Origin: Tenacibaculum piscium
GTDB taxonomy: Bacteria; Bacteroidota; Bacteroidia; Flavobacteriales; Flavobacteriaceae
Assembly (NCBI RefSeq): GCF_021390715.1
Contig: NZ_JAJGWT010000012.1
Location: forward strand, 1-64,000
Reading direction: 5' to 3'
Length of the DNA: 64,000 bases
The position numbers were made by a program, and so were the translations under genes. This document shows, piece after piece, positions 42,822 to 52,314 of the stretch (positions are counted from its first letter, which is position 1; each line of letters begins with the position of its first letter). The notes beneath the pieces were generated by a model. It was not told where the DNA came from. It made no database searches and worked only from the letters and a program-made list of their open reading frames with translations.

Positions 42822-44075
42822 GTGAATACGAAAGATATATTCGATTTATTCTTAATTGTTAGTGCTTTACATGGTTTTGCGTTTAATATCATTCTTCTTT
42901 GTTCTAAGAACGGAAGAGAAAAAAGCATGCTTTATTTAAATTTATTAATTTTTGTTATTTCTTTAAATAATATTCAATCATGGGGATTAGAACGAAATTT
43001 ATTACAACATAAATTTACCTTAAATTATCTGCAAATTCCTTGGCACTTTTTAGCGATGCCCTTTTTATATATGTTTTTAATTCATTATTTAAAAATCGCT
43101 AAAAAATCGTACAATTTATTAAAAATAATACTTCCCATGTTTTTAGTAATTGTAATTACACAAGTTATTTTTATGTATAATTACAATGTTGATGATGCTC
43201 CTGAAAAATTAAATCGCATATACGAACAATATAGTTCTTTCGAAGAAGGAATCAGCCTATTGGTTTCTTTAATTATTTTTTCATATTCCTTTTTTGTCCT
43301 TAATAGAAAAGAAAAAATTAGGTCTAAAATACTTACTTTTGATAGTCTAAAATGGCTACATACTTTTTTTAAACTAACCGCTGTCGGTTATGTATTATGG
43401 TTATTTGCCCTTGGTATCAAAATTAAATTAAACTTTACAAGCTTTATTTTCTCCTATTATCCACTTAGAGTTTACACAACATTACTTATTTACTGGGTCG
43501 GTTATCAGGGATTAAGACAATTAAGAATTTCTAAAGAACGTAAACAAATTAGAAAATCATTATTAATAAACTTAAAGTTAGAAGAATTAAAAAAATCAGA
43601 ATTAAAGGAGACATTAAAAGAAATACCTCTAATTCTCCCCATTTCTACTGTAAATCATCAACCAATAACCACCAGCGCACCTGCTGAAACGGTTGCTTCA
43701 AATACTGAAAAAAATTCTTTAGCCAAACAAAAAGAACAATTCTTAGAAATTGATACTTTTATTAATAATCATAAAAAATTCTTATTAGCTAAATATACCT
43801 TACAAAATTTATCAAAAGATATTAAATTGAGTTCAAGTACACTTTCATTGATTATCAATAATGTGGCGAACAAATCTTTTACCGATTATATTAATGAAAA
43901 GAAAGTTGCACAAGCAAAAATATTTTTACTTGATGCTAATTATTCAAATTATACAATTACCTCAATTGGTTTAGAATCTGGTTTTAATTCAAAATCGACT
44001 TTTTTTACTGTTTTCAAAAAACTATCAGGATATACTCCTGTTCAATTTAAAAAGGAACAACTTTTAAAAAAATAG
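42822..44075 (+). CDS. Membrane-anchored AraC-family regulator
   Basis: This 417-aa protein starts at GTG 42822. About seven transmembrane segments fill residues 8-235, then a linker (about 240-305, with a Thr/Ala-rich part) leads to a cytosolic AraC HTH domain (about 310-417): 'LSKDIKLSSSTLSLIINNVA' and 'ITSIGLESGFNSKSTFFTVFKKLSGYTPVQFKK'. This 7TM-AraC layout is frequent in Bacteroidota and probably couples a membrane signal directly to transcription. The target is unknown; it may be the DUF4159 gene downstream or itself. Confidence 0.85.
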   Translation: MNTKDIFDLFLIVSALHGFAFNIILLCSKNGREKSMLYLNLLIFVISLNNIQSWGLERNLLQHKFTLNYLQIPWHFLAMPFLYMFLIHYLKIAKKSYNLLKIILPMFLVIVITQVIFMYNYNVDDAPEKLNRIYEQYSSFEEGISLLVSLIIFSYSFFVLNRKEKIRSKILTFDSLKWLHTFFKLTAVGYVLWLFALGIKIKLNFTSFIFSYYPLRVYTTLLIYWVGYQGLRQLRISKERKQIRKSLLINLKLEELKKSELKETLKEIPLILPISTVNHQPITTSAPAETVASNTEKNSLAKQKEQFLEIDTFINNHKKFLLAKYTLQNLSKDIKLSSSTLSLIINNVANKSFTDYINEKKVAQAKIFLLDANYSNYTITSIGLESGFNSKSTFFTVFKKLSGYTPVQFKKEQLLKK

Positions 44076-44242
44076 TTAAATTTTTAGCTAAAAATGGTTC
44101 GAAATCACCCAATCTGGATGATTTAACACTCTTTTTGTATTTATTCTAGTAAATTTGTATCAGAAACTTTGAAAGGGTTTTTTACAATTTTAAAAAAGTT
44201 ATTAAGTTTTCTTAATAATGAAAAAGAGGAGTGTTATATTTT

Positions 44243-44279
44243 AAAAACATCAATAGTGATACTATTGATGTTTTTTTTT
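44243..44279 (+). terminator. Intrinsic terminator between the AraC and DUF4159 genes
   Basis: AAAACATCAATAGT and ACTATTGATGTTTT form a 14-bp stem around GAT, followed by a further T run. It lies 170 bp after the AraC stop and 47 bp before the DUF4159 start, so it could also act as a leader hairpin for the latter. Confidence 0.8.
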
Positions 44280-44325
44280 ATTCTTTTTATAGCTTACATT
44301 TAGAAACTATAAACGTATATTCTAC

Positions 44326-44976
44326 ATGAAAAACACAAAAAACATCTTACTTTTTTTATTTTTTATACATTGCATTAGTATTTTTGGACAACAAGTAGCC
44401 GTTTTAAAATATAAAGGAGGCGGTGATTGGTACGCAAACCCAACAGCTTTACCTAACTTAATTAGATTTTGCAATTCGAATAGCAATACTGCTATTGATT
44501 CAAAAATTGAGACTGCAACACTTGAAGATGATACAATCCAAAATTATCCAATTATTTTTATTACAGGACACGGAAATATATTTTTTTCTGAACAAGAAGC
44601 TATCAATCTTAAAAATTATTTAATTGCTGGAGGATTTTTACATATTTCTGATAATTATGGTTTAAATCCATATATCCGAAAGGCAATGAAAAAAGTGTTT
44701 CCTTCCCTCGATTTTAAAGAAATACCGAATAAACATCCTATTTATCATCAAAATTTTTCTTTTGATAATGGACTCCCTAAAATTCATGAACATGATGCAA
44801 AACCAGCACAAGGATTTGGACTTTTTCACAAGGGACGTTTGGTTGTTTTTTACGATTATCAAAGTGATTTAAGTAATGGTTGGGAAGATGAAGTAATTCA
44901 TCATGATCCTGAAGAAATACGATTAAAAGCATTAAAAATGGGAGCAAATATTATAACATACGCTTTTACGCATTAA
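44326..44976 (+). CDS. DUF4159 domain secreted protein
   Basis: This 216-aa protein has a signal peptide (1-21, 'SIFG-Q') and a DUF4159 domain filling the rest. Features include 'RFCNSNSNTAI', 'YPIIFITGHGNIFFSEQEA', 'LKNYLIAGGFLHISDNYG' and 'FRKAMKKVFPSLDFKEIP' (as IRKAMKK here). The fold is glutamine-amidotransferase/flavodoxin-like with no proven enzyme activity. Members often stand near MoxR/BatA-type genes, but not here. It is probably periplasmic. Confidence 0.85.
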   Translation: MKNTKNILLFLFFIHCISIFGQQVAVLKYKGGGDWYANPTALPNLIRFCNSNSNTAIDSKIETATLEDDTIQNYPIIFITGHGNIFFSEQEAINLKNYLIAGGFLHISDNYGLNPYIRKAMKKVFPSLDFKEIPNKHPIYHQNFSFDNGLPKIHEHDAKPAQGFGLFHKGRLVVFYDYQSDLSNGWEDEVIHHDPEEIRLKALKMGANIITYAFTH

Positions 44977-45020
44977 TAATTTTGCAATTATTTTAAATAT
45001 TCTTAAATATTCTTAAATAT

Positions 45021-47969
45021 TTAGTCTTGCATCAAAATAGCATTCTGAATATCTTCTTGAATTTTTGTTCGGATATTACTTTTAATAAGTCCTCTATTTC
45101 TCATCGTTGGATACACTCTATTTGATAGAAAAACATACACAATATCAGTGGCAGGATCTACCCAAGTATAAGTCCCTGTAAAACCACTATGTCCAAAACT
45201 GGTATCGGAAACACAGCCACAAGTTGCCTTGATTTTAGGGTTTAATTGTGGTTTATCGAACCCTAAACCTCTACGTACTTTTCTATCTTGATAATAGCGT
45301 TTATTAAACTTATCAATCGTTTCAGAGGCTAAATATTTTTTATCGCCATAATTTCCACCTTGCAAATATAATTGCATAATTTTCCCCACATCATTGGCAT
45401 TTGAAAATAAGCCTGCATGTCCTCCAACACCTCCAATCATGGCGGCTCCCATGTCATGCACATAGCCGTGGACTAATTGATTTCGGTAATACGTATCTCT
45501 TTCGGTAGGTACAATTTCAGATTTAGAAAATTTTTCGAGTGGTAAATATGTAGTTCTATCAGCTCCTAATCCACTGTAAAAAAAATCATCTACTAAAATA
45601 TTTAAAGGTTCTTTATACTTTAATTCGATAATTTCTTTAAACATATAATAACCTAAATCGCTATATTTATAGCCTCTTTTTTTACGTTGTTTGGCATCTA
45701 CAATCTGTTTATAAATCGAATCTTTATAACTATTTTTCATATAAAGATGATTCGCTATTTTGATATTAAAATCTTTTGAGCGTTTATTTCGATAATATTT
45801 AGTATCATTTCTACCTGTTTTTTCATCTTTCGTACGTAAGTAGAAAGGAATCCAAGAACGCAAACGTCCATAATGCGATAGTATTTCTTTTAATAAAATA
45901 GTATCTTTATTTGAATCTTTATATCTAGGTAAAATATCGCCTAAACTAGCGTATAAACTTATTTTTTTTTCTTCCTCGGCTTTCATTATCATCGGCAGAG
46001 AAGCTAAAATTTTGGTTAGAGAAGCTAAATCATAAATATCTGATTTCTTAACAGCTTTTTTTTTTGAAAAAGTATGAAATCCGAAGCTTTTATGATAGAT
46101 TACTTTTCCATTTTTAGCGACAAAAATTTGTCCTCCAGGTGCCATTTTTTTCATCAAAATAGTATCAATTCTTTTATCTATTATGGCTAATTTTTCTGAT
46201 GATACGCCTGCTTCTTCAGGAATTGTATATTGAAAAACATTCATTCCTTTTATAAAAATACCTGTTCCTTCTTTTATATTTTGATGAATTGAAACGGGTA
46301 GTTTTCCTTTTAAATCGAAGGCTCCGAACAATCCTTGTGCCGATAATTCTTGCGATAAAACACTATTTTGATATGAAACAACGACACTTTCTATATTTTC
46401 AAAAGAGTTAACCTTCAATAAACTATACGGATTTGCAAATACGTTTAAAATAACCTTATTATTTTTACTGATTTCTTGCAACCAAGTAACTTCTTTATGT
46501 GAAAATTGATATCCTTTCCACGGATTTTTATTCGATTTATGGAACCCAACAATTACTAAATTATATTGTTGAAGTTTTTGCAATAATAGGCTTAAATTAT
46601 CTGCTGAAACAACATCTACTTTCGTGTAATTTTTCAACATATTCACAAATGGTTTTCCGCTATCATCACCTAAAGATACGTAAGCTATTTTTTTATTTTT
46701 CAGATTTCTGATAGGTAAAATAGTATCGTTATTTTTCACAACGGTGATGGCATTTTTTATTAATTTCCGATGTAATACTTCATCATAAGGCGAATTAATA
46801 TCCGAAATTATATTTTGAGTTTCAATAGGTTTATACGTATCAAGCCCTACTAAATACTTTGCTTTTAATATTTTTTCTACGGAATGATTTAAGCGATTTT
46901 CGGTAATTTTTCCTGTTAATACAGCATCTTTTAGTAAACGAATTGTTTCTGGAATATCTTGAGGAATTAATAACAGATCGTTACCTGCTAAAATTGCGGC
47001 AACATTGATAGCTGCTGGCGATGAATAATTTGCAGCTCCTTTCATATTTAAGCCATCGGTAATTATTAAGCCTTTAAATCCTAATTTTTCTTGTAATAAA
47101 TCAGTTACAACATTTTTTGATAATGATGAAGGTAATTTCACATTCGGTTCTAATGCTGGAATGCTTAAATGTGCCGTCATAACGCTGGCTACACCTTTTT
47201 CAAACATTTTTTTAAACGGATATAATTCAATAGAATCTAAGCGTTGTTCATCAAAATGAATAGTAGGCAATGTTAGGTGCGAATCGGTAGCGGTATCACC
47301 ATGACCTGGAAAATGTTTTGCATTTGCCAATACACCAACGCTTTGCATTCCTTTGGTAAAAGCGATGGCTTTTCGGGTTACATTTTCTTTATTTTCACCA
47401 AAAGAACGGTTTCCAATAATCGGATTTTTCGGATTTGTATTAATATCGACCACTGGAGCAAAATTAATATGAATCCCTACTCTTTTACAGTGTTCACCAA
47501 TTCTTTTCCCTGTTTCTATGAGTAATTTATCATCTTGAATTGCTCCCAAAGTCATGTTCCAAGGAAAACGATACGTATTTTTTAAACGCATATCCAATCC
47601 CCATTCTCCGTCAAAACCAATTAATAACGGCACTTTTGAAACTGCCTGATATTTGTTATTCAACGCAACTTGTTTGTCTGGAGTACCTTGCATAAAAATT
47701 AAATTACCAACATGATACTTTTTTATCATATTGGTAATAAAATTTTGATGTTTTTCACCCTTATTAGAATAGGCTTGTATCATAAATAACTGTCCTATTT
47801 TTTCATCAATAGACATGGAATTTAAAATAGCATCTACCCATTTTTGTTGACTCTCAACATCTTTTACAGATAATGGATCGTTAAGTATTGGCGTTTTTGA
47901 AATACCTGTTTGCTGTGCTTGTATAAACTGAATACAAGTAAAAACAAGTATTGTAAGTATCTTTTTCAT
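45021..47969 (-). CDS. GH3 beta-N-acetylhexosaminidase fused to a serine hydrolase (beta-lactamase fold)
   Basis: This 982-aa exported protein has a signal peptide (1-18, 'FIQA-Q'). The GH3/NagZ-like domain (about 40-390) shows 'KHFPGHGDTATDSH' (His/Asp pair, near 217) and 'LIITDGLNMKGA' with the nucleophile Asp near 305. A C-terminal GH3 domain (about 395-570) leads to a beta-lactamase/class C-like domain (about 595-980) with 'SLTK' (Ser/Lys near 650), 'YKYSDLGYY' and 'FGHSGFTGT'. Both halves act on peptidoglycan in related proteins, so cell-wall recycling is the likely job. The fusion is known in Bacteroidota. Confidence 0.88.
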   Translation of the reverse strand: MKKILTILVFTCIQFIQAQQTGISKTPILNDPLSVKDVESQQKWVDAILNSMSIDEKIGQLFMIQAYSNKGEKHQNFITNMIKKYHVGNLIFMQGTPDKQVALNNKYQAVSKVPLLIGFDGEWGLDMRLKNTYRFPWNMTLGAIQDDKLLIETGKRIGEHCKRVGIHINFAPVVDINTNPKNPIIGNRSFGENKENVTRKAIAFTKGMQSVGVLANAKHFPGHGDTATDSHLTLPTIHFDEQRLDSIELYPFKKMFEKGVASVMTAHLSIPALEPNVKLPSSLSKNVVTDLLQEKLGFKGLIITDGLNMKGAANYSSPAAINVAAILAGNDLLLIPQDIPETIRLLKDAVLTGKITENRLNHSVEKILKAKYLVGLDTYKPIETQNIISDINSPYDEVLHRKLIKNAITVVKNNDTILPIRNLKNKKIAYVSLGDDSGKPFVNMLKNYTKVDVVSADNLSLLLQKLQQYNLVIVGFHKSNKNPWKGYQFSHKEVTWLQEISKNNKVILNVFANPYSLLKVNSFENIESVVVSYQNSVLSQELSAQGLFGAFDLKGKLPVSIHQNIKEGTGIFIKGMNVFQYTIPEEAGVSSEKLAIIDKRIDTILMKKMAPGGQIFVAKNGKVIYHKSFGFHTFSKKKAVKKSDIYDLASLTKILASLPMIMKAEEEKKISLYASLGDILPRYKDSNKDTILLKEILSHYGRLRSWIPFYLRTKDEKTGRNDTKYYRNKRSKDFNIKIANHLYMKNSYKDSIYKQIVDAKQRKKRGYKYSDLGYYMFKEIIELKYKEPLNILVDDFFYSGLGADRTTYLPLEKFSKSEIVPTERDTYYRNQLVHGYVHDMGAAMIGGVGGHAGLFSNANDVGKIMQLYLQGGNYGDKKYLASETIDKFNKRYYQDRKVRRGLGFDKPQLNPKIKATCGCVSDTSFGHSGFTGTYTWVDPATDIVYVFLSNRVYPTMRNRGLIKSNIRTKIQEDIQNAILMQD

Positions 47970-48081
47970 AATCTTTCTGCGTACTTTTTACACTTTTTTA
48001 CACTTTTTACAAAATTTTATAAATTTTATATTTTTGTAAAACCTGTGCTTTCTTATTTTTTGTGAATTTTAAGTATTTATC

Positions 48082-48567
48082 TTATACTAAAAATCGTTGA
48101 TGCCAACTTTTATCGGCAGTAACTTCCCAATTGGTTTCAAAATCTTTTTTAGTTGCCACCATATTATTGAAAACAACTGTTTCTGCGGTAACTTTTGCTG
48201 CTTTTGCTAATTCTTGAAATGTTGGTAATTTAACAACTTTAATGCTGTCTTTCTTTTTAAAAGATACATTCATTTTATTCATTAAATCGATTCTTAATTC
48301 GTCTTCTAATTCTTTGATAAAACGAACTGAAGCATCAATAGCACAACCAGAAACAGCATTAAAGCTTTCATCAACACCGAGCACAAAAAACTGATTGTAT
48401 TTTAAGGTAAATGATCCTTTTAAATCTTCGCCATGACGTGTCCAACTATCAATAAAAAGAATCGCTTTTGCACAAATATATTCTACTTCTTCGATGCTAA
48501 ATGCTCTATCGGCTTGGTATACCCAAACTCTTGAATCTTCTGGTAAATTACTGTATTCTGTAAACAT
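48082..48567 (-). CDS. Conserved Bacteroidota protein of unknown function (often mislabelled ABC transporter ATPase)
   Basis: This 161-aa soluble protein begins 'LPEDSRVWVYQADRAFSIEE', with 'FIDSWTRHGEDLKGSF' and 'FNAVSGCAIDASVRFIKELE' as conserved-looking blocks. I recall it being named ABC transporter ATPase in databases, yet it has no Walker A or B motif, so that name is not supported. The Cys/Asp in 'SGCAIDAS' could be functional. It lies 54 bp downstream of the exonuclease gene, same direction. Confidence 0.65.
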   Translation of the reverse strand: MFTEYSNLPEDSRVWVYQADRAFSIEEVEYICAKAILFIDSWTRHGEDLKGSFTLKYNQFFVLGVDESFNAVSGCAIDASVRFIKELEDELRIDLMNKMNVSFKKKDSIKVVKLPTFQELAKAAKVTAETVVFNNMVATKKDFETNWEVTADKSWHQRFLV

Positions 48568-48621
48568 TTTTTATTTTTTTTATATAAACTTCCTATTTAG
48601 AAAGTATTATTTTTTAGGATA

Positions 48622-49449
48622 TTATCTTAAATTAAATTTTTGCTGTAAGGCTTGTAATTTTTCAGTATCGCTCATTTTCTTTTTTGGCACAACCATTCTT
48701 TTTTTGATGTCACGCAATACTTTTTTGGTATAAAGTGGGAAATCAGCATTTTGAATCCAAGCATTATATCCTGGATTTTCTTTAAAAACTTCCACAACGG
48801 TACGTCCTTTATATTTACCGAATGAAAAAATTTCTTCATCGTTATCATTCATCAAAATAAAACCTGCAAAATCGGCACGTTTTCCATGACTTGAATAATC
48901 ACTTAAAGCCGATACCGTATTTTCGATATCATTATATTTATCTAATTGTGCTAATAAAATTTCGTAGGTTGCATTTGTATCCGCCTCTGCTCCGTGTGCT
49001 CCTACGAGTTCTTTTCCGCAATAAAATTGATATCCAGCACTTAAAGTTCGCTGTTCTTTTTTATGATAAATTACTTGAACATCAATCGCTTTTCTATTTG
49101 TCATATCAAAATCGATGCCAGCTCTCATTAATTCTTCGGCTAATACAGGAATATCGAATCTATTAGAGTTGAATCCTGCTAAATCAGCATCAGCAATCAT
49201 TTCATTAATGGTTGGCGCTAACTGTTTAAAGGTAGGTTCATTGGCTATTTTTTCATTGGTAATTCCATGGATTTCTGACGATGCTAAAGGAATTTCCATT
49301 TCAGGATTTACTAACCATGTTTTACTTTCTTTAGTTCCGTTTGGAAATACTTTTAAAATAGCAATTTCTACGACTCTATCCTTTGCAATATTGATTCCTG
49401 TGGTTTCTAAATCAAAAAATATAATTGGTTTTGTTAAGTTTAATTCCAT
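48622..49449 (-). CDS. DnaQ-like DEDDh 3'-5' exonuclease
   Basis: This 275-aa protein has an N-terminal exonuclease domain with the DEDDh residues: 'IFFDLETTG' (Asp13, Glu15), 'GFNSNRFDIPVL' (Asp) and 'GAHGAEADTNATYE' (His and Asp). The C-terminal part (about 190-275) holds 'FSFGKYKGRTVVEVFKENPG', a small module found in related Bacteroidota exonucleases, and a basic tail. It could act as a proofreading subunit or a repair exonuclease; it is separate from the main DNA polymerase III alpha gene. Confidence 0.87.
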   Translation of the reverse strand: MELNLTKPIIFFDLETTGINIAKDRVVEIAILKVFPNGTKESKTWLVNPEMEIPLASSEIHGITNEKIANEPTFKQLAPTINEMIADADLAGFNSNRFDIPVLAEELMRAGIDFDMTNRKAIDVQVIYHKKEQRTLSAGYQFYCGKELVGAHGAEADTNATYEILLAQLDKYNDIENTVSALSDYSSHGKRADFAGFILMNDNDEEIFSFGKYKGRTVVEVFKENPGYNAWIQNADFPLYTKKVLRDIKKRMVVPKKKMSDTEKLQALQQKFNLR

Positions 49450-49600
49450 TTTTTAAGGCAATGTTTTTAAATATTCAAATAACGTATATTGCTATTTTCC
49501 TTCGGGATAAAAATACAAAAATATCCTATTTTAGGACTGTTTTTCTTTAGAATCCTTAAAATTAAAAATCAAGAGATTATCTTTACAAAAAAGTAATAAA

Positions 49601-50323
49601 ATGGCGTATCAAAAAACAACGTTAAAAACTAAAAATGACGTTTTATCCTTGGAAGAACTTCATTTAACCAAGAAAACAAGAAGTAAGATTGATCAATTAA
49701 TAGAAGAGTTTAGTTATATTGATGCACTTCAAAAGTTTAATATTCCTGTTGATAATAAAATCATATTACACGGACATACAGGATGTGGAAAAACAGCTAC
49801 GGCGAATGCTATCGGAAAGGCATTAGATAAAAAAGTCATTACGTTAAATTTAGGCGGATTTGTATCTTCTAAATTAGGAGAAACGGCAAAAAACATTGCT
49901 GATGTTTTCAAAAATGCCTCTTACGAAAATGCTATTTTATTTATTGATGAATTTGATTTCATTGGTAAAACTCGCGATTACGACACCAAAGATTCGGGAG
50001 AAATGAAGCGTTTGGTTAATACGTTAATTCAACAAATTGATAATTTATCGGACAGCGCAATGTTGCTTGGAGCGACCAATCATATTGATATTATTGACAC
50101 TGCTTTATTGCGTCGTTTTCAAATTCGATTGCACTATAAACTTCCTTCAAAACAGAAATTAAACGCGTATTATGATAGTATTTTAGCTAATTTCCCTTCG
50201 AATATTAACACTGTAAAACGTCGTTACAATATTTCGTATGCTGAAGTTAAAGATGTTATTTATCAGCAAATAAAAAGAAATATTATTCGTTTAGAAAAAG
50301 AAAAAAAGAAGCTTCAAATTTAA
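49601..50323 (+). CDS. AAA+ ATPase of unknown role
   Basis: This 240-aa single AAA+ module has Walker A 'GHTGCGKT' (58-65), Walker B 'AILFIDEFDF' (Asp116, Glu117), a sensor-1-like 'AMLLGATNHIDIID' and the arginine-finger region 'DTALLRRFQIRLHY'. This is the classical clade of FtsH/Cdc48-type AAA+ proteins, but no protease or N-domain is attached. It stands alone between the exonuclease and a membrane protein, so its substrate is unknown. It resembles orphan AAA proteins of mobile or defence loci, though nothing else here supports that. Confidence 0.75.
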   Translation: MAYQKTTLKTKNDVLSLEELHLTKKTRSKIDQLIEEFSYIDALQKFNIPVDNKIILHGHTGCGKTATANAIGKALDKKVITLNLGGFVSSKLGETAKNIADVFKNASYENAILFIDEFDFIGKTRDYDTKDSGEMKRLVNTLIQQIDNLSDSAMLLGATNHIDIIDTALLRRFQIRLHYKLPSKQKLNAYYDSILANFPSNINTVKRRYNISYAEVKDVIYQQIKRNIIRLEKEKKKLQI

Positions 50324-50338
50324 AAAAGCACGTGTTTT

Positions 50339-50713
50339 TTAATTATTTTTTTTCTGATTATTTTCGTCTATTTTTTGAAGCATAAAAAACAAAAATCCAC
50401 TTAAAAAATACAATAACACATCTACGCTATCTGCTGTATATCGTGGATGTGTTTTGGGTAAAAAATATTCAAAAATAACGGCATATAAACCACTACAATA
50501 CAGTATAATCCAAAGAGGAAGTTGATATTTTTTATCATTTTTACTCCAACGTAAAACATATAAACTAATCATTAAAACGATAGGAATTATTAAAAAATCA
50601 TTGACATAAAAATTAATAATTTCGGGTAATTTAACGGCTTTTTTTTGAGCAATATAAATACTACTTCCAAGAATTGCAGAAAATATTACATATATTTCAA
50701 GTAGATTTTTCAT
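50339..50713 (-). CDS. Small integral membrane protein of unknown function
   Basis: This 124-aa protein has four predicted transmembrane segments (about 3-20, 36-52, 65-83 and 95-112) and a charged C-terminal tail 'KIDENNQKKNN'. Related proteins have been given transporter-like names, but this is too short for a secondary transporter. A VanZ-like topology is possible. It is convergent with the AAA+ gene (16 bp between stops) and lies 13 bp after the zinc-ribbon gene. Confidence 0.6.
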   Translation of the reverse strand: MKNLLEIYVIFSAILGSSIYIAQKKAVKLPEIINFYVNDFLIIPIVLMISLYVLRWSKNDKKYQLPLWIILYCSGLYAVIFEYFLPKTHPRYTADSVDVLLYFLSGFLFFMLQKIDENNQKKNN

Positions 50714-50726
50714 GTTTTTTTCATAA

Positions 50727-51035
50727 TTATCCTGCGGCGAGCATTGCGATTGCCCAAGCCAAGCCTGCTCCTATTAAACTGACGACTAAAAAAGCGGCAT
50801 ATAAAATCCAGCCTGCAACTCTGTATAAAAAGAATGGATGTTTTTTTAAACGTGTTGCTAAATTCGGATTTTCCAATGCTTTTTTTGCTTCTTTAACCTG
50901 ATTGGCAACAAATTCCTCTTCTTTTAAAGCTCTCTTTTTTTGATAAGAAATTAAAGTATTACAATTTTCACAATACTCTTTATTTGTATTAAATACGCCA
51001 CAATTAGGGCATTTAATGTTTCTTGTAATACTCAT
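50727..51035 (-). CDS. Zinc-ribbon membrane protein
   Basis: This 102-aa protein has an N-terminal zinc ribbon ('CPNCGVFNTNKEYCENC', residues 9-25), a charged helix (about 30-60) and a hydrophobic C-terminal region 'VAGWILYAAFLVVSLIGAG' onward that gives one or two membrane segments. The two CxxC pairs are intact. It probably sits on the inner membrane with the ribbon in the cytosol. Function unknown. It likely forms a small operon with the gene at 50339. Confidence 0.65.
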   Translation of the reverse strand: MSITRNIKCPNCGVFNTNKEYCENCNTLISYQKKRALKEEEFVANQVKEAKKALENPNLATRLKKHPFFLYRVAGWILYAAFLVVSLIGAGLAWAIAMLAAG

Positions 51036-51151
51036 TTTTCAACTATTTTTAAATGATTTTGAATGATTTTATATCTGAAGAATAAATTTAATTAAAAGTT
51101 AAAATTTATTCTTTAAATTCGCAAATTACTTAACTAAACAACTTTATTAGC

Positions 51152-51616
51152 TTGATAAAAACTTCTAAGTTACTTGATTTCTTTAAAAAGAAAAAAGCTG
51201 AAAAAATAATCATTAAATGTGATATTGATTTTATTACCATAAACGAAACACTCCTTGTTTTTCCTACCAATTATACGACTTTAGTACACATTTTAGGCAA
51301 GCCTGATAGAGAAATAAAAAAGACAAATTACTATATGTTTTGGGATGTTCATGGCATTTATTGTAGCTATACAAATAGCCAGTATATTTTATCTATAAAC
51401 GCCTATCAATATACGAATAATAACATCAAAAATAACAGTATCTATGCTACTAAAAAATTATTTAGCGGTGAATTATATTTAAATGATGAACGTATTACTT
51501 ATAGTGAATTTGGTAAAATTTCGTTAGGAAAGGTTGCCATTCATCGATTAGGAAAAGAAACTGATTTTAGGTTGGGTTTTAATGTCGGTATTAATAAAAT
51601 TTATGCTAAAAAATAA
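51152..51616 (+). CDS. Conserved protein of unknown function (DUF7738-like)
   Basis: This 154-aa soluble protein begins at a TTG (51152); no ATG is near, and an in-frame ATT at 51146 is the other option, with a stop at 51131. The pattern 'IDFITINETLLVFPTNYTTLVHILGKPDRE' followed by 'YMFWDVHGIYCSY' is one I associate with a widespread small domain found in polymorphic-toxin neighbourhoods and alone. No toxin gene is nearby. The non-ATG start lowers confidence in the 5' end, not in the gene. Confidence 0.6.
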   Translation: MIKTSKLLDFFKKKKAEKIIIKCDIDFITINETLLVFPTNYTTLVHILGKPDREIKKTNYYMFWDVHGIYCSYTNSQYILSINAYQYTNNNIKNNSIYATKKLFSGELYLNDERITYSEFGKISLGKVAIHRLGKETDFRLGFNVGINKIYAKK

Positions 51617-51648
51617 TTTTAAGTCTTTTTTTAACGCTTCTTTTAAAT

Positions 51649-52179
51649 CTATTTTAATTCTTGTTTTAGCTCTTGAATTGTTTTATTAGTTGTACTTAAT
51701 TTATCGATGATAATTTCTCTTAAAATATCGATATCTTGCTCAAAATAAGTTGCCCATTTATATTCTTTAAATAGGATTTGAATTTGTTTTAAACGTTGAT
51801 GTGCAAATTCAGAAGTCATTAAAAAACAATTATTTGTTTCTTCTTTTTTTAAACGTTGAATTTTAGCTTGTTTTTCAGGATAATCTACTTCTAGATAAAA
51901 AACTTTATCGGTATTATTTAGCGGATAAAAATCATTCCAATTGGCAAAACCGACATAATAATCTTGGCTTTTATAGTGTTCAATTCCTTGAATTTTCCAG
52001 CGACAATTAGCGACTCTTCCCCAATGATTTGAATATCGAAATACGCCTTTATCAGTATAAAAATACAAACTTCCCGATTTACTTTGATAATGAGCCGATT
52101 TTCCTTCAAAAAAAGTGATTTCTTTCGATTCGAACTCACAATAGGTGTATCTGAAAAAATTAAATTTATGATATTTCAT
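51649..52179 (-). CDS. Hypothetical conserved protein
   Basis: This 176-aa soluble protein is rich in aromatic residues, with 'GVFRYSNHWGRVANCRWKIQG' around residues 45-65 and 'DYYVGFANWNDFYPLN' after it; the C-terminal third is helical. I do not recognise a named family, though the Trp-rich core looks like a conserved enzyme or binding domain. It is convergent with the gene at 51152 and has a strong terminator upstream at 52232-52263 that separates it from the 58-aa gene. Confidence 0.6.
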   Translation of the reverse strand: MKYHKFNFFRYTYCEFESKEITFFEGKSAHYQSKSGSLYFYTDKGVFRYSNHWGRVANCRWKIQGIEHYKSQDYYVGFANWNDFYPLNNTDKVFYLEVDYPEKQAKIQRLKKEETNNCFLMTSEFAHQRLKQIQILFKEYKWATYFEQDIDILREIIIDKLSTTNKTIQELKQELK

Positions 52180-52231
52180 TTATCAAAAATACACAAAGTC
52201 ATTTAATTTTAAGAACCTATAAAGTGAAAAT

Positions 52232-52263
52232 AAAAACGAGTTGTCAAAATGACAACTCGTTTT
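52232..52263. terminator. Bidirectional intrinsic terminator
   Basis: AAAACGAGTTGTCA and TGACAACTCGTTTT make a perfect 14-bp stem around a 3-nt loop with A and T flanks. It ends the leftward transcript of the 58-aa gene and the 1431-aa gene, and isolates the gene at 51649. Confidence 0.88.
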
Positions 52264-52314
52264 AGTAATAGCAATTCTCCCTTCAAACAAACTAAAAATA
52301 AAAACTATTATTTT

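Noticed and set aside
48082..48567. ABC transporter ATPase
   Set aside because: No Walker A, Walker B or signature motif is present in the 161 residues.
50339..50713. Magnesium-citrate secondary transporter
   Set aside because: With four membrane segments in 124 residues it is too small for that family; described only as a membrane protein.
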